Source: Chionis minor | Lineage: Eukaryota; Chordata; Aves; Charadriiformes; Chionididae | Assembly (NCBI GenBank): GCA_013398295.1 | Contig: VZSF01007904.1 | Location: forward strand, 161,360 to 225,359 | DNA: 64,000 nucleotides | Direction: 5' to 3' | Shown: piece after piece, positions 1 through 13,794 of the stretch | Layout of the letters: each line of letters opens with the position of its first letter | Numbering within the stretch: position 1 is the first letter of the stretch | The notes under the pieces: generated by a model | The model's input: the letters and a program-made list of their open reading frames with translations, nothing else | Databases searched by the model: none | What the model was told of the DNA's origin: nothing | Translations under genes and position numbers: made by a program

Positions 1-3000
1 ATCTGGAATTTGAGAGTAGATTTTCAAAATTGAACCTAATCTTGTGCAGAAAAATCCAATTCAAACTTGTCCATGGGACTTTGGCTCTGAACTTTTCAAT
101 AATCCATTTCATTTGGATGTCCTTGGACTCATATTTCTCCCCAGAAGTGAACCCTCTCCTATGCAGAGTCCAGAAGGAAATTTGATTCAACATGATCGTG
201 CATTTTGTTGGTACATTTGGCAAGCAATATGCAATTTTATAGCCCTCAACTTGGGAGTCCATATTTGGCCACCAAGAGAGCTTTCTGAGCCTTTTATTTC
301 ACTCTGATGAGTCCTTGATGAAACTCATGAGCAAGAAAGATAGGCTTGGCTTAAAGCTCTGGAATGCTAGTCAGACTGTCAGAGGCACATCTCATCTCCA
401 CTATGGGACAGGAGCTCCCTGTGAAGCATAAGAGGGCTGAACTGAGATATTTTAGGTACCTGGTGTTTCTCTCTCTTGTTAGCTGCAGTATGCATTTCTG
501 CCCTGGGTGGAAAATCTGCTCTGGTGGGTTTTGGGAACAGGCCTACCACTTTGGCACAGCTGTAGGGCATAACTGAGATGATACAGTGTAGGACAGATTG
601 TTATTTAATGTAAACTGCATCATCCATGTCCCTGAGAAGACCATATAGCCAAGGGTAATGCTGCAAGCAGCAATTTTCGCTCCCAAATTAAGACATTATT
701 CCCTAGCCAAGAGCTACCTCCATCCCTCTACTGCTGGGTGTTAACAATCAGATCTCAGGAACTGATGAAGAGACCCAACTGAAACAACAAACTCCCTCAG
801 CAGGGCCCAGGCAAACTCCCTGTTAACCGGATCCCAACACATTTGAAATTTATCGCTGATAATCACTACAGTGAGCAGTGGTTGGAAACGAGCACAGCCA
901 AGACACAGCATGGAGCAGCAAAGCTGCGCATTCATAGTGGCAACACGTGTACTGGTGTAATGTTCTCTGTGTTGAAGCAGGTTGGGGCTGAAAATATCAG
1001 CTCCCATTTATAAGCAGGGAAAATGAAGAAAAGAAAAAGAATTGGTGCATCTTCTTCCATGTCAGCTTTTAGGCTTGAAAATGAAGTACAAACCTCTAAA
1101 AATGATGCATGCAGGTCTACTGCTTAGGAAAGGAAATGGATCCAGCACATGCTGGTTTGTGCTATGAAGTAGCATATGAAGTTATGCTATATGAAGTTCA
1201 TAGCTATGAAGTTAGTGCGTGTTAGCAAAGCTCACTCCTGACATCCATGAGGTCATCCACCGTCATACTGCTGCTAGTCGTCAGTACAAATGACACCAGG
1301 AGATACAAGCCAACACAGGCTGAAGAGATATATCAGGAAAACAGAAGGGGGGAGTGTGGAGGGGGAATATGAGGTCATCTGCACCAATGTTATGTTAGGT
1401 ACTCACATTAGAGCAGAGAACAAAGACATCAACTTTATTGAACAATCTTCCAACTGGTAATGAGTCTTGTTCTTCCAGTTATTGCACAGAAAGAGGAACA
1501 TCTGGCCCGGAGCCTTCTAGAGGCCAAATCCTTCTCTGCTGCAACCCCACTGCTGTCAGCAGAGTAACCCCAGGGATGAATTTGCTCATGAGAAACTAAG
1601 GCAATGAGAGGGGCAGACCATTTGGGGTCCTGCTTGAAAAAACCCAAAGTTTTCTGCAGAGCAAGCCAGGTATCTGAGGAATAAAGATCATCACACCTTT
1701 AAGAGCTTTCTCATACACCATCGCTGTACCTAATAAACAAGGAGGAATTTGTTGGGGTTGTTTTTTTTCTGTAGTTAACAGAGAAAAACCCAAAGATAGT
1801 GTTTCCTTTCCCTTTTCTGATTTATTTCCATAGCAGCTAAGCCACAAGACCAGAGTAGAGACACTCATTGGGTGGGGAAAGTTGGGAGAACATCTACCCG
1901 GTTTCTCAAATCCCCACTTAAAATCCAATAAAACATAAGGGAAAAGGGAAGGAAAAATATTACGTTTTTAAAAGCACTTGGTGAGCTTCAGCAGCTGCTG
2001 TTTATTGAGCTTTCCATAGCTTGTTTCCAATTATTGTAAGGTGTCCAGAAGCTATGCCAGCGCAGCACTGATCTTCCCAGTGCCTAAGAAATCTGACATC
2101 ATCTGCGAAGCAGCATAGCTGGGCACAAAGGCATTATAGTGGAGGAGAGAAACACTGGACCAAACCTCTATCTGGTGGCTCAACCAATATCCAGTACCAC
2201 CCATCCCTGCTGGTTCACCTGGCAGCACATCGTAGGCAGATGGCTCTGGGTTATGCCCACTGATGGAGCATGCAACTCATCAGTACTGCCCATGAAGAGT
2301 CAGGATTTGCCGACGGCAATGGGGATTGCTTCAACACCAGCCGTAAGTGCTGCTGGAATTCACCACTCAACATCAGCTACTGTGCTTGCTCTGCACCGAG
2401 ACGCTGCCTGAATGCTGACATTTTAACAGCATGGTCCCTTCTGTGCACATGATACAGCGTGAGGGAATAACAGGATGTATTAATGTCATTTTAGATAATA
2501 ATATTCTTCTCAGAGTGGGCTTTCTGGCACCATATATCCCTCTGCGAGAGAACTCTATCATTCCAGCATTAGCTCTGATCTTGAAAGCAATCCATTCGGG
2601 CCATTAAAATGACTTGTGAAATGTGGGATAGTTATCAAGTAATTAGGACCACATTTCCTTTTTCTCCCTGCCTAGAGCTCTGCACTACAATCTCAGTTCA
2701 CCTTCACCTTCTCCTTTTCCAGACCAACACGAGAACCAGTTTTTTGGATGGTGCATGTCCTCCAATCCCCTCCCCATCTTGCTCAGCTTGCATTAGTAAC
2801 CTGCAGCATTTATTTTGTCTGCAAAAAATGAAAGGAGCCGAGTTTGGAGAGATGCCAGGGAAGGTTTCCCCATTTTTCATCCTCTGTGTGATGGGAGCTG
2901 CGGTGCCTCTCTGCCCCCACACTGATAAGATAGCTACAGTTGAAAGGACTGTCCAGGACTTGTCTGCTACAGCCAAGAGTGAAGGTCTTGGAAAGATCTG

Positions 3001-4380
3001 CTGATATATAAAAGAGCCATATGGCACTCCATGGGGTGGGGATTACTACAGGGCTTGGAAAACATGCCTGAGTACCTGGATTTGCGATCCTGCTGGAGCC
3101 TGGTGCGGGCTGAAGTCCCCACTGGACTGCATTTCAAAGCCCTCTGCTCCTCTGCTCCCGGCTGCATTGTAAAGTGCAGCTCGCTCAGATACCCGTGGGG
3201 CTGAGATCCCATTGCAGTGTGCAGAGTGCTTGGACAGGAAGGACAATACTCCTGCTCACCCCCACACTTCCCCAGAATGGAGGCTCCTGGGCTGGAGCCA
3301 TGAACCAGAGCCACTTGCGCCCCTCACACATGATCTGTCCCCCTGTGTTTTTTCCCCTCCTTTTTCCTCTTCCAAGCCCAGATTACCATAGCTCAGCAGC
3401 AGCCAGCACTTGCAGCTTCTCTGTGCTGGAGACAGGCCCATGGATGTTAATGCTGCCTCTGGCAGGAGAACCATGCATGTGCAGTGACCTCACAGACACT
3501 GGTACAGGTCCTTGCTCCTGGACATATATCACGCTGTCAGGGTTCACCCCTAGGGCTTTGGCCACTCTCTCCCAATCGTAAGTCTGCACAGGGCACCCCA
3601 CTAAGAGGCTCATGCTGTCAGGGCTGATGCTCAGCTACATCCCTCCAAGGGTTTGGCCATCTTCCAGCTCTATTTTTGACCAAGAAAGTGGTTCATGTAA
3701 GCAGGTCCAGCCTTGTACGTTATCTCCCCTTCACACAAGCAAAGGCACTACTGCCTGCAACAAACTGTTCATTAGCTACTTCATGGTTCTGTGCTGCCTG
3801 GGGAAGGAAGCAGGTCTGAGACCTGGCCGTGCCTTCCCAAACTGTGCCCTGCAAGTCAGCAACAGCCAACCTTATAATCTAGAGCCTGCCATGGATGTCA
3901 TTCCTCCACCTCATCCTTCCTCTGGCTCTTGCAGAGATGAGTCCACAAGAAAGCTCCCCAAGGTTTTTGTGACTCTGCCTTTCCTTCAGCCTCACAGAAA
4001 CCCAGTTGGTAGATTTTTACCCCCCTCTTTCCTATCTTTACCTCCAGAATGCTCTCTCGAGCCCTCATGGAGGCTCATTTCTCAGCAGAGGAGAGTCCTG
4101 CTGGGTGTGCTCCTCACCACCCTTTCACTTCTGCCTCCTGGCCTCGAAGCGTCAATTCATTATGCAAAGCAGCAGGGCTGAGGACATCGAGTCCCAGAAG
4201 CACCTGGCTGAAGCCACTAAACAATCAGCTGGGAATGAGTCATGTTAGCAACCCAAGCCCGGGGAAACCCAGCCAGATCCCTCTGCATAGGACTGAAATA
4301 GATTGTAACTGACTGATTAAAAGCTCTGGCCAAGTCCTAGGGAATTAGAGTGGCTTGCAGGGAGATACAAGGATAAGGGC
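1..4380. other. Non-coding, no recognised gene
   Basis: Apart from the TATGAAGT tandem repeat, only short reading frames are present. The longest, 189 codons at 3612-4181 plus, has no recognisable domain and overlaps open frames on the other strand in a GC-richer stretch. No RNA gene or CpG island is seen. Confidence 0.6.
1161..1213. repeat. Short degenerate tandem repeat (TATGAAGT units)
   Basis: Four copies of 'tatgaagt' follow one another at 12-15 bp spacing (at about 1163, 1175, 1190 and 1205), with variable linkers such as 'agca' and 'tatgcta'. Confidence 0.7.
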
Positions 4381-4475
4381 TATTATTAACACTGCTATTT
4401 ATTATTTGAGTAGCACTCCTATTGTCTGAAGTGCTCTCTGAATTGTCTGCAAGACGGTTCCTGCCCCTAGCACAC
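4381..4475. repeat. Possible ancient amniote interspersed repeat
   Basis: The order 'tatttattatttgagtagca' ... 'aagtgctctctgaattg' ... 'ggttcctgcccctag' resembles an old repeat family that I know from turtle, crocodile and bird genomes (ttattatttg-agtagca ... gtgctgtacaaac ... agtccctgcccc). It is diverged and was not checked by alignment. Confidence 0.35.
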
Positions 4476-7400
4476 AGGATCCTTAGGATCCAAGGGCGTG
4501 CCTGGAGATGAGCTATGAGCTGCGGGATGGATGTGCTAACACTCATTTGGCTGGCGTGAAGGTGGGACTGGACCATCAGTTTGTCCTGACCAGAGACAGC
4601 CTGAGGCTCAGAATTGCCACACCACATCTCTCACCAAGGAGTGGCCTCTACCGAGTGCTGCAAGGTCTGAGAGGGACAAAGAGGACAAAGTGGTAGAAAC
4701 TGGAGTAAAGCATCTCACACAGGGTAAACTTTGGAAACATCTGGAGCATTGAGCCAGGTACGTGCATCCGGAGCCTCCTGGAAGTCAATCAAAGCTATCT
4801 CAGGCTTGGCTTCAGCTCACAAGCTGGAGGGGAGGTGAGCAGCTAGTGAGATATGAGACAGTTTGTGCTGCGAACTTCTGCTATGTGGTCACTGGGTATG
4901 GAGAATTTGGTGCTGCCATCTAAAGCCCTGCACAGAAAGCCTCGCTCTGCAGAAATCTCAACTTCCCCCTGCTGAAAAAGAGGGTGTGGAAAATATGACC
5001 CCAGCGCAACCTAAAAACTAACTACACCGAATCTTATTTTTAGGAATCTCATTGCTCATAAGCTGGAATTTCACCCAAGTCTCAGGCTCTGGAGGGGGAG
5101 AAGGACAGATAACTGGCCTTTACAGCTCCTCGGATGAGCCCTGGTATCTCTCAGTTCCTCAGTGGTGGTGGTGACATGTCTAGACACTCTGGGAAGCATT
5201 CAATCAGGAGAAGGAAGAATGGGTCCCGCTGTTAGGAACAATGCAAGAGGAACAAAATGGCCCATTTTTATTCTGTGCAGCTGTCTTTTAAAAGGACTAT
5301 TAGGTCACCGAAAGTTTTAGTTGCAGCAAAAAATAACAAAAAATTGGAAATGAAACTGTATCTATTTTTGGGAAATTGGGTTTTGTATTTTAATAGGTTT
5401 CCCTTTCAACTCTTTTCCAGCTGATTTTTTTCTTTGAGTTCTATGATTATTAATGGCTGTAGCCCTAATGTGCTTGGAAAAAGCTCATTTGAGAACCATG
5501 TTTTTTGGATTATAAAATATCTGAAAGATATTTTTCTTTTCTCCAGCCAACAATTGCCCAGTTTTCCCAAGCAGACATTATTCCATGCCATGGCATCGGA
5601 TACATTGGGCTGAAATTTTGAAGATAAGTGGGAGAAGCCTGTTGCAATGTGGTCAACACTTCTACCATAGAGCTCTCTTCATGTCCATCTACTGGATGAT
5701 GTCTGGGGAGAGGGGAATGCAGGGACCAAGCTGGTCCTGGAGGACTCACTTCCAGTTGCTGGCAGAGTGAGGGTTTTCTGGTGTCACTAAAAACCCCAAC
5801 CTGTTCTTTTTTTTCAAAAGTGTAATCCAGGGGTTCTGGAAAGAGCTGTGGATAGACATAGATGTGTTTTGCCTATCTGGAGTGTATGTTGTGGTGGTAG
5901 AGATTTCTGCTGACCAACTTGCTTTGCAACAGACCTGTGGTGTTCCCAGAAAGGGAAGACATGTCAGCCAAACTGTCTTCAAGACGTGTCTACATCATTC
6001 CTGGAGGGACGCTGAGGTGGTTCCACACAATATAACTCTTCAACAAGAAAAGCCACAGCCAACACAGAGTCAAACCACCAGGGAAGTGATGTAGTAGTTT
6101 TTGAACACCCAAACCCAGCAACCCTCTGCTTCCCTGGGTTACACTCCAGCCCAGCATTGCCTGCCTGGACTGCCCAGCTCAAGGGCATGCAAACCATGCT
6201 TCATTGCTCAGTTTAGCTGTGCCCTGTTGTTTTCAAACTGAGAAATTCAACCTGACTCTGCTACAGGTCAATGTTGACCGATGGCACTGGCTTCATTTTC
6301 AGCAAAGGAAGCTCAAAGCAGCTCAATTCTCATCTATGTTGAGATACAGTCAGTGTTGAAGAAATGCATAACAGTGGTCCAAAGACGGATTCCCATCATT
6401 ACAGCTGTCAAGAGGAGATGCCTAGGAAAAGCACCTAATAAACAGAGAAAGCATGAAGGCAGCTATTTTCTGGCAGACCTTGCAGTTCTTAGCAAACTCT
6501 TACCTCAGAGCCAAAACCTGGGGTGTTGTGGATGTGCCTCTAACATCTGCCAGCTGCCTGCAGTTCTACCTGAGCGGCTTTTCCTGCTGGAGCAGAGGGG
6601 ACTCTGTAGCACAGGTCCTGCCAACTGCCAATGGAAAAGGGGATGTGGATTTCCCAATATCGGCAGTTGTGGCCAGACTACAGCCTTCTTGCACCTCTTG
6701 GGTGACTTCCTGGCTCTTTATGGTATAACAATAATTGCTTGCACATGCCCAAGTATCTACTGTCGGGAGCTGACAGAACTGCAGAGTATTCCAGGAACAG
6801 CTTTCAAGGTCCTTCCTAAGTCAATGGAATGAGGAGTTTCCTTGTTTGATCTCCAACCTGTATTCTGCCATTTGAAATTTATCATCTTCCTTTACCTGAA
6901 CAGAGCAAGAAACCAATACGCAGTTTAATGCGAAACAGGGAAATCAGAACTTTCATTTTAAGGAAAAAGCAGAAATTTCAGCTGTAATAGGACTACCTCT
7001 GTTTTAAATACTATACAAAACATGACGGATGAGCAGAAACAGCAATAACATAGTGTTTGCAGTCTCCTCTCTTCCATAAATCTATTTAGCAACTATCATG
7101 TGAGCACAGTGTCCCTTGGAAGCAGAATGGAGAGGTCTGGGAGTCCTTTCCAGGGAGGAGAAGGGGACAGAACATCAGTGGAGGCTGATGATTCTTCAGT
7201 CTTTTTTGATGGCCCTTGCTTACAGTGTGAGAATTCATGGACAAGGTAATCCCCACCAGCTCCGCACACATGGACACTAGATCCAGAGCACTTAGTGCTG
7301 AGGAGCCCAGGAGTGTGCAGACCTATGAAGTAAGAGCAGGTAAGGTTCGTCTTCAAGTGGTTTCCCATAACAACTGTTTAACCGGTATTTCCCGTCTATC

Positions 7401-9329
7401 TCCATTTTCTCGTGACCTTGGTAAGCTCAGTGCTCCACTAAAAATAACCTCTGTCTTTTGTTGCTGGGAAAGAATCCCGGTCTTCACACAAATAGCGTTT
7501 CTAATCTTCACAGAGGCAGATGCTGGGATACCCCAAAAGCTCAGAAACAGTCACACTTACTGTTAAAAAATATATCTCCTGTGAGTTCATAAAAGTTGCA
7601 GACCCAGGGGCCCTTCTGTTCTCCAAATAAACTGTACTTTACAGAGGTTTGGGTTTGGCTGTTCTATGGTATGAATTTCAGAAATAGGAATTGATGAGAT
7701 CTTTAGCAGATATATCCAAAATAAATGGGAAAACCCCGCAGCCCCGCTCTATGTGCTCTGGTATGGAAAGACGTGCTCTGGTCTCTTCTTGGGGACCCAG
7801 TTGCCCACCTCTTTGCTACTTCAGTGGTCCAATGTGTGCATTTAATGTGCCTGCACTGAGTATTTAGCTTCACTTGGGCAGCTTTACAATCTGGGTTGGG
7901 GTTTCAAGAGTACACTGCTATTGACAGTGATTACATTACACCAGTAGCACTTCTGCCAATTTCCCTGTGTGTTTACAGTGCAAAAAAAAAAAAAAGGAAA
8001 TAAATGAGAGATTCTCTGTTGGAAGAAAATGAAGCAGAAAGCTATCTAATCACTTTATTCACAAGAGAAGGAGAAAGAGAGGCTTGTTCCTTAAAACACA
8101 CAAATATCCTGAGCTCTGTGTGTGTGAGCGTTAAAGCAGTGGGATGGAGCTGTGGCTTCTTGCAAAGCAGCTTCTCAAGAGTTCAGTAACCTGCAGACAT
8201 CATTAGGAGAGGGTGATTATCAGTCCTTCTGCCCAGGGAAGGAGCTGAAGCTGTCCATGCCTTGGTAGTCACTTCATGCTCTTTCTCATGGGGGCTCTGG
8301 ACTAGCAAACTCTCAGCCAATGCACCTCTGGAGAGGTTCACATGTAGGCAGCCATTTTCCAAAACTGAAACTTTCATCTGTCCAGGTCTCCCCTTCCTTC
8401 CCAACTGTATGTGTTTTATCAGAGGGGAAAAAAGAATCCAACCTAATTCCAGGTCTGGAATAGGGACACAGCATGACAGCTTGGATTCTGTCCTTGGTTT
8501 TACCGAAAAATTTCAGAGAGGGAGGAAAACCCCAACTGTTTCCCAGCTACTGAGAAAGGCTGGTGCACATTGCACAGAGCATGAGGCCAGACAGGCTGTG
8601 GGGTCAGAGGTCTTCAACAGTGTTTCCTTAGATTTTTTTTCTCAGACTAGCAAGACTGGAGTAAGACTACACTTTGGAAGACTATTTTGGGAATAGTCCT
8701 ATGCACAGAGATGCCTTCAGCCTTCTGCTAAATATTTAGGGGAGAAAGAGCCCAGAAGGAATCAGAAGCAGAAAGGATCTGTTCAATGCCATGTGAAGAG
8801 CATGGGGCAAAACCTTTCCAGATCTCAGCCCAGATATATACCTGTAAACCCATCTTTCTACTCCTCAGCCCAGCTTCTCTACCTGCCTAGCATGCTCACT
8901 GCTCCAGCCGGCATTCAGGGCAAAACTCTGCTCTCTGTAGCATGAATTAATTCTTCCTTTCTTCCTCTTGATGATGTTTAAAAAAATAGTAACAGCAATC
9001 CTTGAGCAGATACCATGGAGAGGTTAATATGGAGAAACTATTTTTAGATCTCAAGGTATTGGATCATCCTTTGTTATGGCAACAGAACTTGTTATTCCTT
9101 GTTTCCTCTGCTCTTTTATACCCAGCATAGTCATCAAGGCTTCAATCCAACTTACAATAAACATTCAAAAACCTCAGGATTTTAGAACTTATTTGTTGTG
9201 TGACTGGTAAGAACATTAAAAAAGAGAGGAAAGAAGAAAGCCTGTCAAAAAAATAGTCTCAGAAAGAAGGAGGGGAACTCTAGTCTAAGGAGAAACCTCG
9301 TGCCTCTAGAGAAATTGTGTCTGAGGCTG
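4476..9329. other. Non-coding, no recognised gene
   Basis: Mixed-composition unique sequence. A 183-codon frame at 6281-6832 plus has no family resemblance and fits the chance expectation for this length of DNA. Nothing else stands out except the A14 run. Confidence 0.6.
7982..7995. repeat. Poly-A run (A14)
   Basis: An uninterrupted run of 14 A. No retroposed gene or SINE body is recognisable upstream, so it is treated as a simple homopolymer. Confidence 0.9.
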
Positions 9330-9395
9330 TTGGTGGGGAAGCTAGATTAGCTAACATCTGTAGGTCCCTTCCAGCCTACAGGATCCTGTGGCTCT
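9330..9395 (+). mobile_element. Old CR1 3' tail scrap
   Basis: The string 'aggtcccttccagcct' preceded by 'gctagattagct' and followed by 'gatcctgtggctct' matches the layout of a CR1 3' end (a 'gactagatgatct' element, the 'aggtcccttccaacct' element, then two degenerate octamers). It is much diverged and only about 65 bp is recognisable; sequence upstream may belong to it but I cannot follow it. Confidence 0.65.
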
Positions 9396-11485
9396 ACCAC
9401 ACCAAAGACCCACAACAAACCCAGGCTAGAGTGTGGGCAGATCAGGGGCTGCAAAACAATGAAATGCTGCTTGGTTTTGGTCTAAAGCAATAAATCTTTC
9501 CTCACAGAGGTTACTTTACACTTGAACCAGACTTGCAGAAAGATTTGCCAAGGTTCAGCAATGAGGTTCAGAGCAAATGCTGAAACCAGGTGTGCCGTGC
9601 CTTTTAGAGGTTTTATTGCAAACTCCACGTACAGGAGGTATCTTACCTGCTGTGGGAGAGCACTGCCTGCTCTGAGACAGGGCAGAAGGCAGACCAGGAG
9701 CATGCAGTGTTGTTACTTCTAGCAAATTCATTGAGTAAAACATGCAGGGGAGCTTTGTGTTACGTCTTTGACACCCATGCTAGCAATACAGAAACTTTGA
9801 AAAATGCACAGAGAAAGCATGTTATAGATCCTTGAGTAGAGAAACCATCTTTTCCACTGTGTAATTGTACTGCACTTTGCAGAAGCTGCATAAGTGACCC
9901 GGGATCCTGGGCAAAACAGGGCGATATTCCCCCATCTGCCCTATTCACTCACAATAAAACCTCACCACTCCCTCTTTTGTTATTTTATTTTGCTAGAGAT
10001 AATGTGTTTTGCTTTAGCCAGCACCATTTGTAGCACGGTCTCAGCTGTATCTCAGCAAAAACCCAGGAGAAGAGTGCTTTTGAAAATAGGTTGTGTTTCA
10101 GCATTTTTAGGACAGGATATTTCCATCTCAAAACACATCAGTTCTTTTTAGAGGAATGCGAACAGAAGACAGACAACCTACTCCTTTTGATCTGTGCTTG
10201 GAATTTTACTGAGGAAAACAGGACCATTTTAAAGAAAGTGACTAAAGAAATCTGTAGCGAGCTGGCCAACAAACATAAGAAAGACCAGCTATTCAAAGTA
10301 GTGAGGCTGAGCTCTTCAGCACCAAAACATCAGCAATTATTGGCTCATTCCAGCTTTTCTTTGTCTTCCCTGACTAACTCACAAAGTGTCAGGCCCAGAA
10401 GTTAACCAAAGGGAAAGAGTACTCTGAGTACTCTGAGCTTCTCTCACTGGGGAATGTCTGACATTTCAGTGTTTGCTCCGTGCTTTAAAATGACACAAAA
10501 AGTTGAAATTCCAAATGAGGCTCCAGGACTATTGTCCAGAAAAAAAAATAAATTACATTGTATAGAAATGTCAGAACTGAAATGATGTGTAGGTGGTTTG
10601 AAATGCCGAAGATCAGAACAGGAGCTGAAATGACTGCAAAATTCTTACTTACAAGACATTATATTACTAAACCTAAGTTCCCTGCATGCGCTGTCTTATA
10701 AAGAGAGGACATGACATCTGCCTTGCTGGTGGAGCTGGTGGCTCAGGAGAAGGATCTCAATATAGTTTCTCTTTTTATCAAACTCCTTCGTGTAGTCCCC
10801 ATAGCCAGGCTGAAAGGAAACATGGACTAGCTAGACGCTTTTATATCTTAGAATTGATGGATGTCCTTCTTTGGATCATTCGACCATACTTGTAGATTAA
10901 CACCTTCCCCATTGACTCAGCCAGCACAAAAGTTGCTCTTTGTCTCCTGGGCGTGAGGTCCTCCCAGGAACACAGCCATAATAAAGAAAGAGTCAGAGCT
11001 GCACTTTCTCTAAGGGAAGTTGAAACATATTCTGAATTGATTTGAAACCAATCCAATCAAAAGAATGAAATATTCCCCAATCAGGTCAAACTGACTAAAA
11101 TGAAGTGTTTCATTTCAGGTTCATCTCCCACCACCGTTCAAAATAAAATAGAAAGAAAAAAATATAAAAAGAAGAAAACTACAGGTTTTCAGCACAATCG
11201 CATTTCTTCACAGTGGGAAACAGCAAATCTATGGAAGTGGCAAGTTTCCTTGGAAAAACCTTTCTGAACAGCACTTCTCCACAACCTCCAAAAAGCCCAT
11301 TGCTCTGATCTTGGGACTTCCCAGGAATTATGGCTCAGGTGCCTCTTGTATCTGTCCCTAAGTCAAGTTCCCTGGTCAGAGGATGTTTTCTGAAAACCAC
11401 TGCAGACAATAACATGATGTCCATCGTTGGACATCATGAGCCTGATACCACACCATACCTAAAATAGAATTCCACCAAACAGCGA

Positions 11486-11608
11486 CCCCTTTCCCCTCCC
11501 TTCCCCTCCCCTCCCCTCTCCCCCCCTTTTCCTTGTACTTGCATTTCTACAAAAAATAATGTATGTGTATACATACATTACAGATGTGTATGTGTGTGTG
11601 AGTGTGTA
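11486..11608. repeat. Pyrimidine tract followed by TG-rich microsatellite
   Basis: 11486-11535 is an almost pure C/T tract of CCCCT-type units. After 25 ordinary bases, 11561-11608 is TATG/TGTG-rich with an 8-base inverted repeat (atgtatgt, acatacat) at its left end. Confidence 0.8.
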
Positions 11609-12388
11609 AAATGTTTTTATTGCTAGAAACCACCTTTGGGGAGTATTGCTGCCTAGCAGGTGAAGCAGGACTTGCACAACATTGAGACATTCACATGGGT
11701 CCATGGCCGAGTGCTGAAATGCAGCTATCTGCTCTGAACTAGGCATAACAGCAACACATGAGGATCCTGGAAAAGAGGAGGAAAACCTAAGGTGTTTTCC
11801 TCTGTCCCGACTGCACAGCTCAGCTTGCAGCACCACCTTAATATCTTTTGCATGCTTGCTCTGACATTGCCTGGAAAATGGCTCACAGTTATTAGCCCCG
11901 TATCCTTTGTAGCAAGCTGAAACATTGCGAAATTATGTTAGATTTTCAGAGGATTTTTCTGAGAGCAGAAGACATGAATTGCTAACTGCTTTCCCCAACA
12001 GCACCAAGGGATGCTCTAGGGAAACAGCAAACAGAGAGTAGGTAAGCGAGGGCATCCGTTAGCACTCAGCCACTGAAGTACCTTTTCTCCTCCAAAAAAG
12101 CTGGCTTTCAGCAAATCCCTTGCAAGGACTTTCCATGTTATACCAGCTAGCCAAGGAGTTGTGCAATTAGATGTCAAACATGTTTGGAGAACAAAGTGTG
12201 TAAATGGGATGTAATACAATACTACGTGTTTATTTCTGAACATGAATCCAAGCAAATCCATCCATGGCAACTTCGCAAGATGAATAAAATCTACCCGCTT
12301 AAGACATCTTGCAGTATTTCTTTTCTCTACTCTTTCACTAAAGAACTGGGATGAAATGTTTTTAATAAAATACTATTTTTTTTAATAC

Positions 12389-12400
12389 ATATATATATAT
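12389..12400. repeat. (AT)n microsatellite
   Basis: A run of six AT dinucleotides inside a T/A-rich stretch. Confidence 0.7.
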
Positions 12401-13440
12401 CAAAGTTCAAATAAATCTTCACTATAATCAGAAGAATGCAGAGAATTGTAAAAGTTTAGAAGGGGTCACTTCTGACTGGCCCCTACTCCATAAAGTACAG
12501 TTTGATGTCCTGTAGTTTATAGCTGTACAAAGCCCAGCTCTTCTGCATTCAGATTGGCTGTTAATGTTGTAATGATGTTTAACTGCTGACAAATGAATTA
12601 CAGGTGGGGAGCGCATTGCCCATTTAAGACAAGGACTGCTTAAGTAAAAAAATATGTGATTTTTGTTTGGTTGCTTTTTTTTATGTTTCTTAATTCCCTC
12701 AAGCAAACAGATTAAGGAACATCATAGCCTATCAAGTAATGTATGTTTGTAAAAACACCGCATCTCTTTGATGCATCTATCATGCACTGGAGAGGAGAGA
12801 GAGGGGTTTTCTTTCACTTGCAGTGTAGCTTCTTTTTATTTTTTGCCACTAATTATAGAATTTCTCATTAAAATAACAAGAAGCACGTCTGGCTGGGATT
12901 CCAGCACATGTTTTCACTTTTGAAAATGAATGAGAACCGTATGCTTTCCTCCTTCTTCTATGTCCCATGCAGCAATGGCAGTGCAGAGGCCAGCATTTGC
13001 ATCTATGCCCTGCCCACCAGCCCCTTGGCCACACGCCAGGAGAAGACACTCTCCCAAAAGCAGACCCAGCTCACACTGGGTACTGGGGGATGCTGCATTC
13101 ACCAACTAGTTTTAAACTTCTAAAATTCATGCCATTCCCTAGGTTTTAGACCTGATTTTTATTTGTTTCCCCTTGTAGGCCTTTCTCCTCTCTTCTTCCT
13201 CTCCCTCCTTGTTCCATTGCATTTTTTCTCATGGTAAAACCAACTTACGCAGACCTGTGGTGGTTATTTATAAACTCCTTGAATGCCAAAACGCTATGAA
13301 CAATCATTTCCCTTCAGTTTACAGGAACATTCAAAGTGCTCCGAAACATATTTTCAACATCACTCATCACTTTGAAGATGTGTCCAAGCTTTTGTTCATG
13401 TTTATTGACAGGAAGTTGTTTTTCATTGCTCAAATCAGGA

Positions 13441-13480
13441 GGGGGATGATGGGGAGGAGGGGGGGGAAGAGCATAAGGGG
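13441..13480 (+). repeat. G-run cluster
   Basis: G runs of 5, 4, 8 and 4 lie within 40 bases, separated by short linkers, on the plus strand. Four runs of three or more G make an intramolecular G-quadruplex possible. Confidence 0.6.
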
Positions 13481-13765
13481 TTTGCCAAGCAGTTGAAGCT
13501 GTACCTGAAAAACCCTACCCTGCATTCCTGGTGTGTGTGTCAGCTTCCCCTAGTCACCTGCCACCCAACCCTGCTCTTCTCTTTCAAGGGGGAAAACATC
13601 GTCAGAGCTTAAAAAGGGGTAAATTAGAGCAAGGACAGATGTGGACCGGTGAGAGGTAAGGAGAAACCTCTGTTATCCATCATGGCTATAAAAGAAAAGG
13701 GTGTTTTTGGGGTACTTGTTGGCCTTGGAGAGTGGGGTTGAGGCACAACACCACCACCCCTTGAG

Positions 13766-13794
13766 CCCCCCCCCCCCCACCCCCCTCATCCCCC
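13766..13794 (-). repeat. C-run cluster (G-run on minus strand)
   Basis: C13 (13766-13778), C6 (13780-13785) and C5 (about 13790-13794) occur within 29 bases. The minus strand is thus G-rich with quadruplex potential; the plus strand could form an i-motif. Confidence 0.65.

Noticed and set aside
3612..4181. 189-codon open frame on plus
   Set aside because: Roughly one frame of this length is expected by chance given the number of stop codons in both strands of 64 kb. It has no recognisable domain and sits in a GC-richer patch with frames open on both strands.
6281..6832. 183-codon open frame on plus
   Set aside because: Length within chance expectation, and no family resemblance. Splice context was not convincing.
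11413..11438. Perfect 11 bp inverted repeat with a 4-base loop
   Set aside because: Around one such hairpin is expected by chance in 64 kb when all short loops are allowed.
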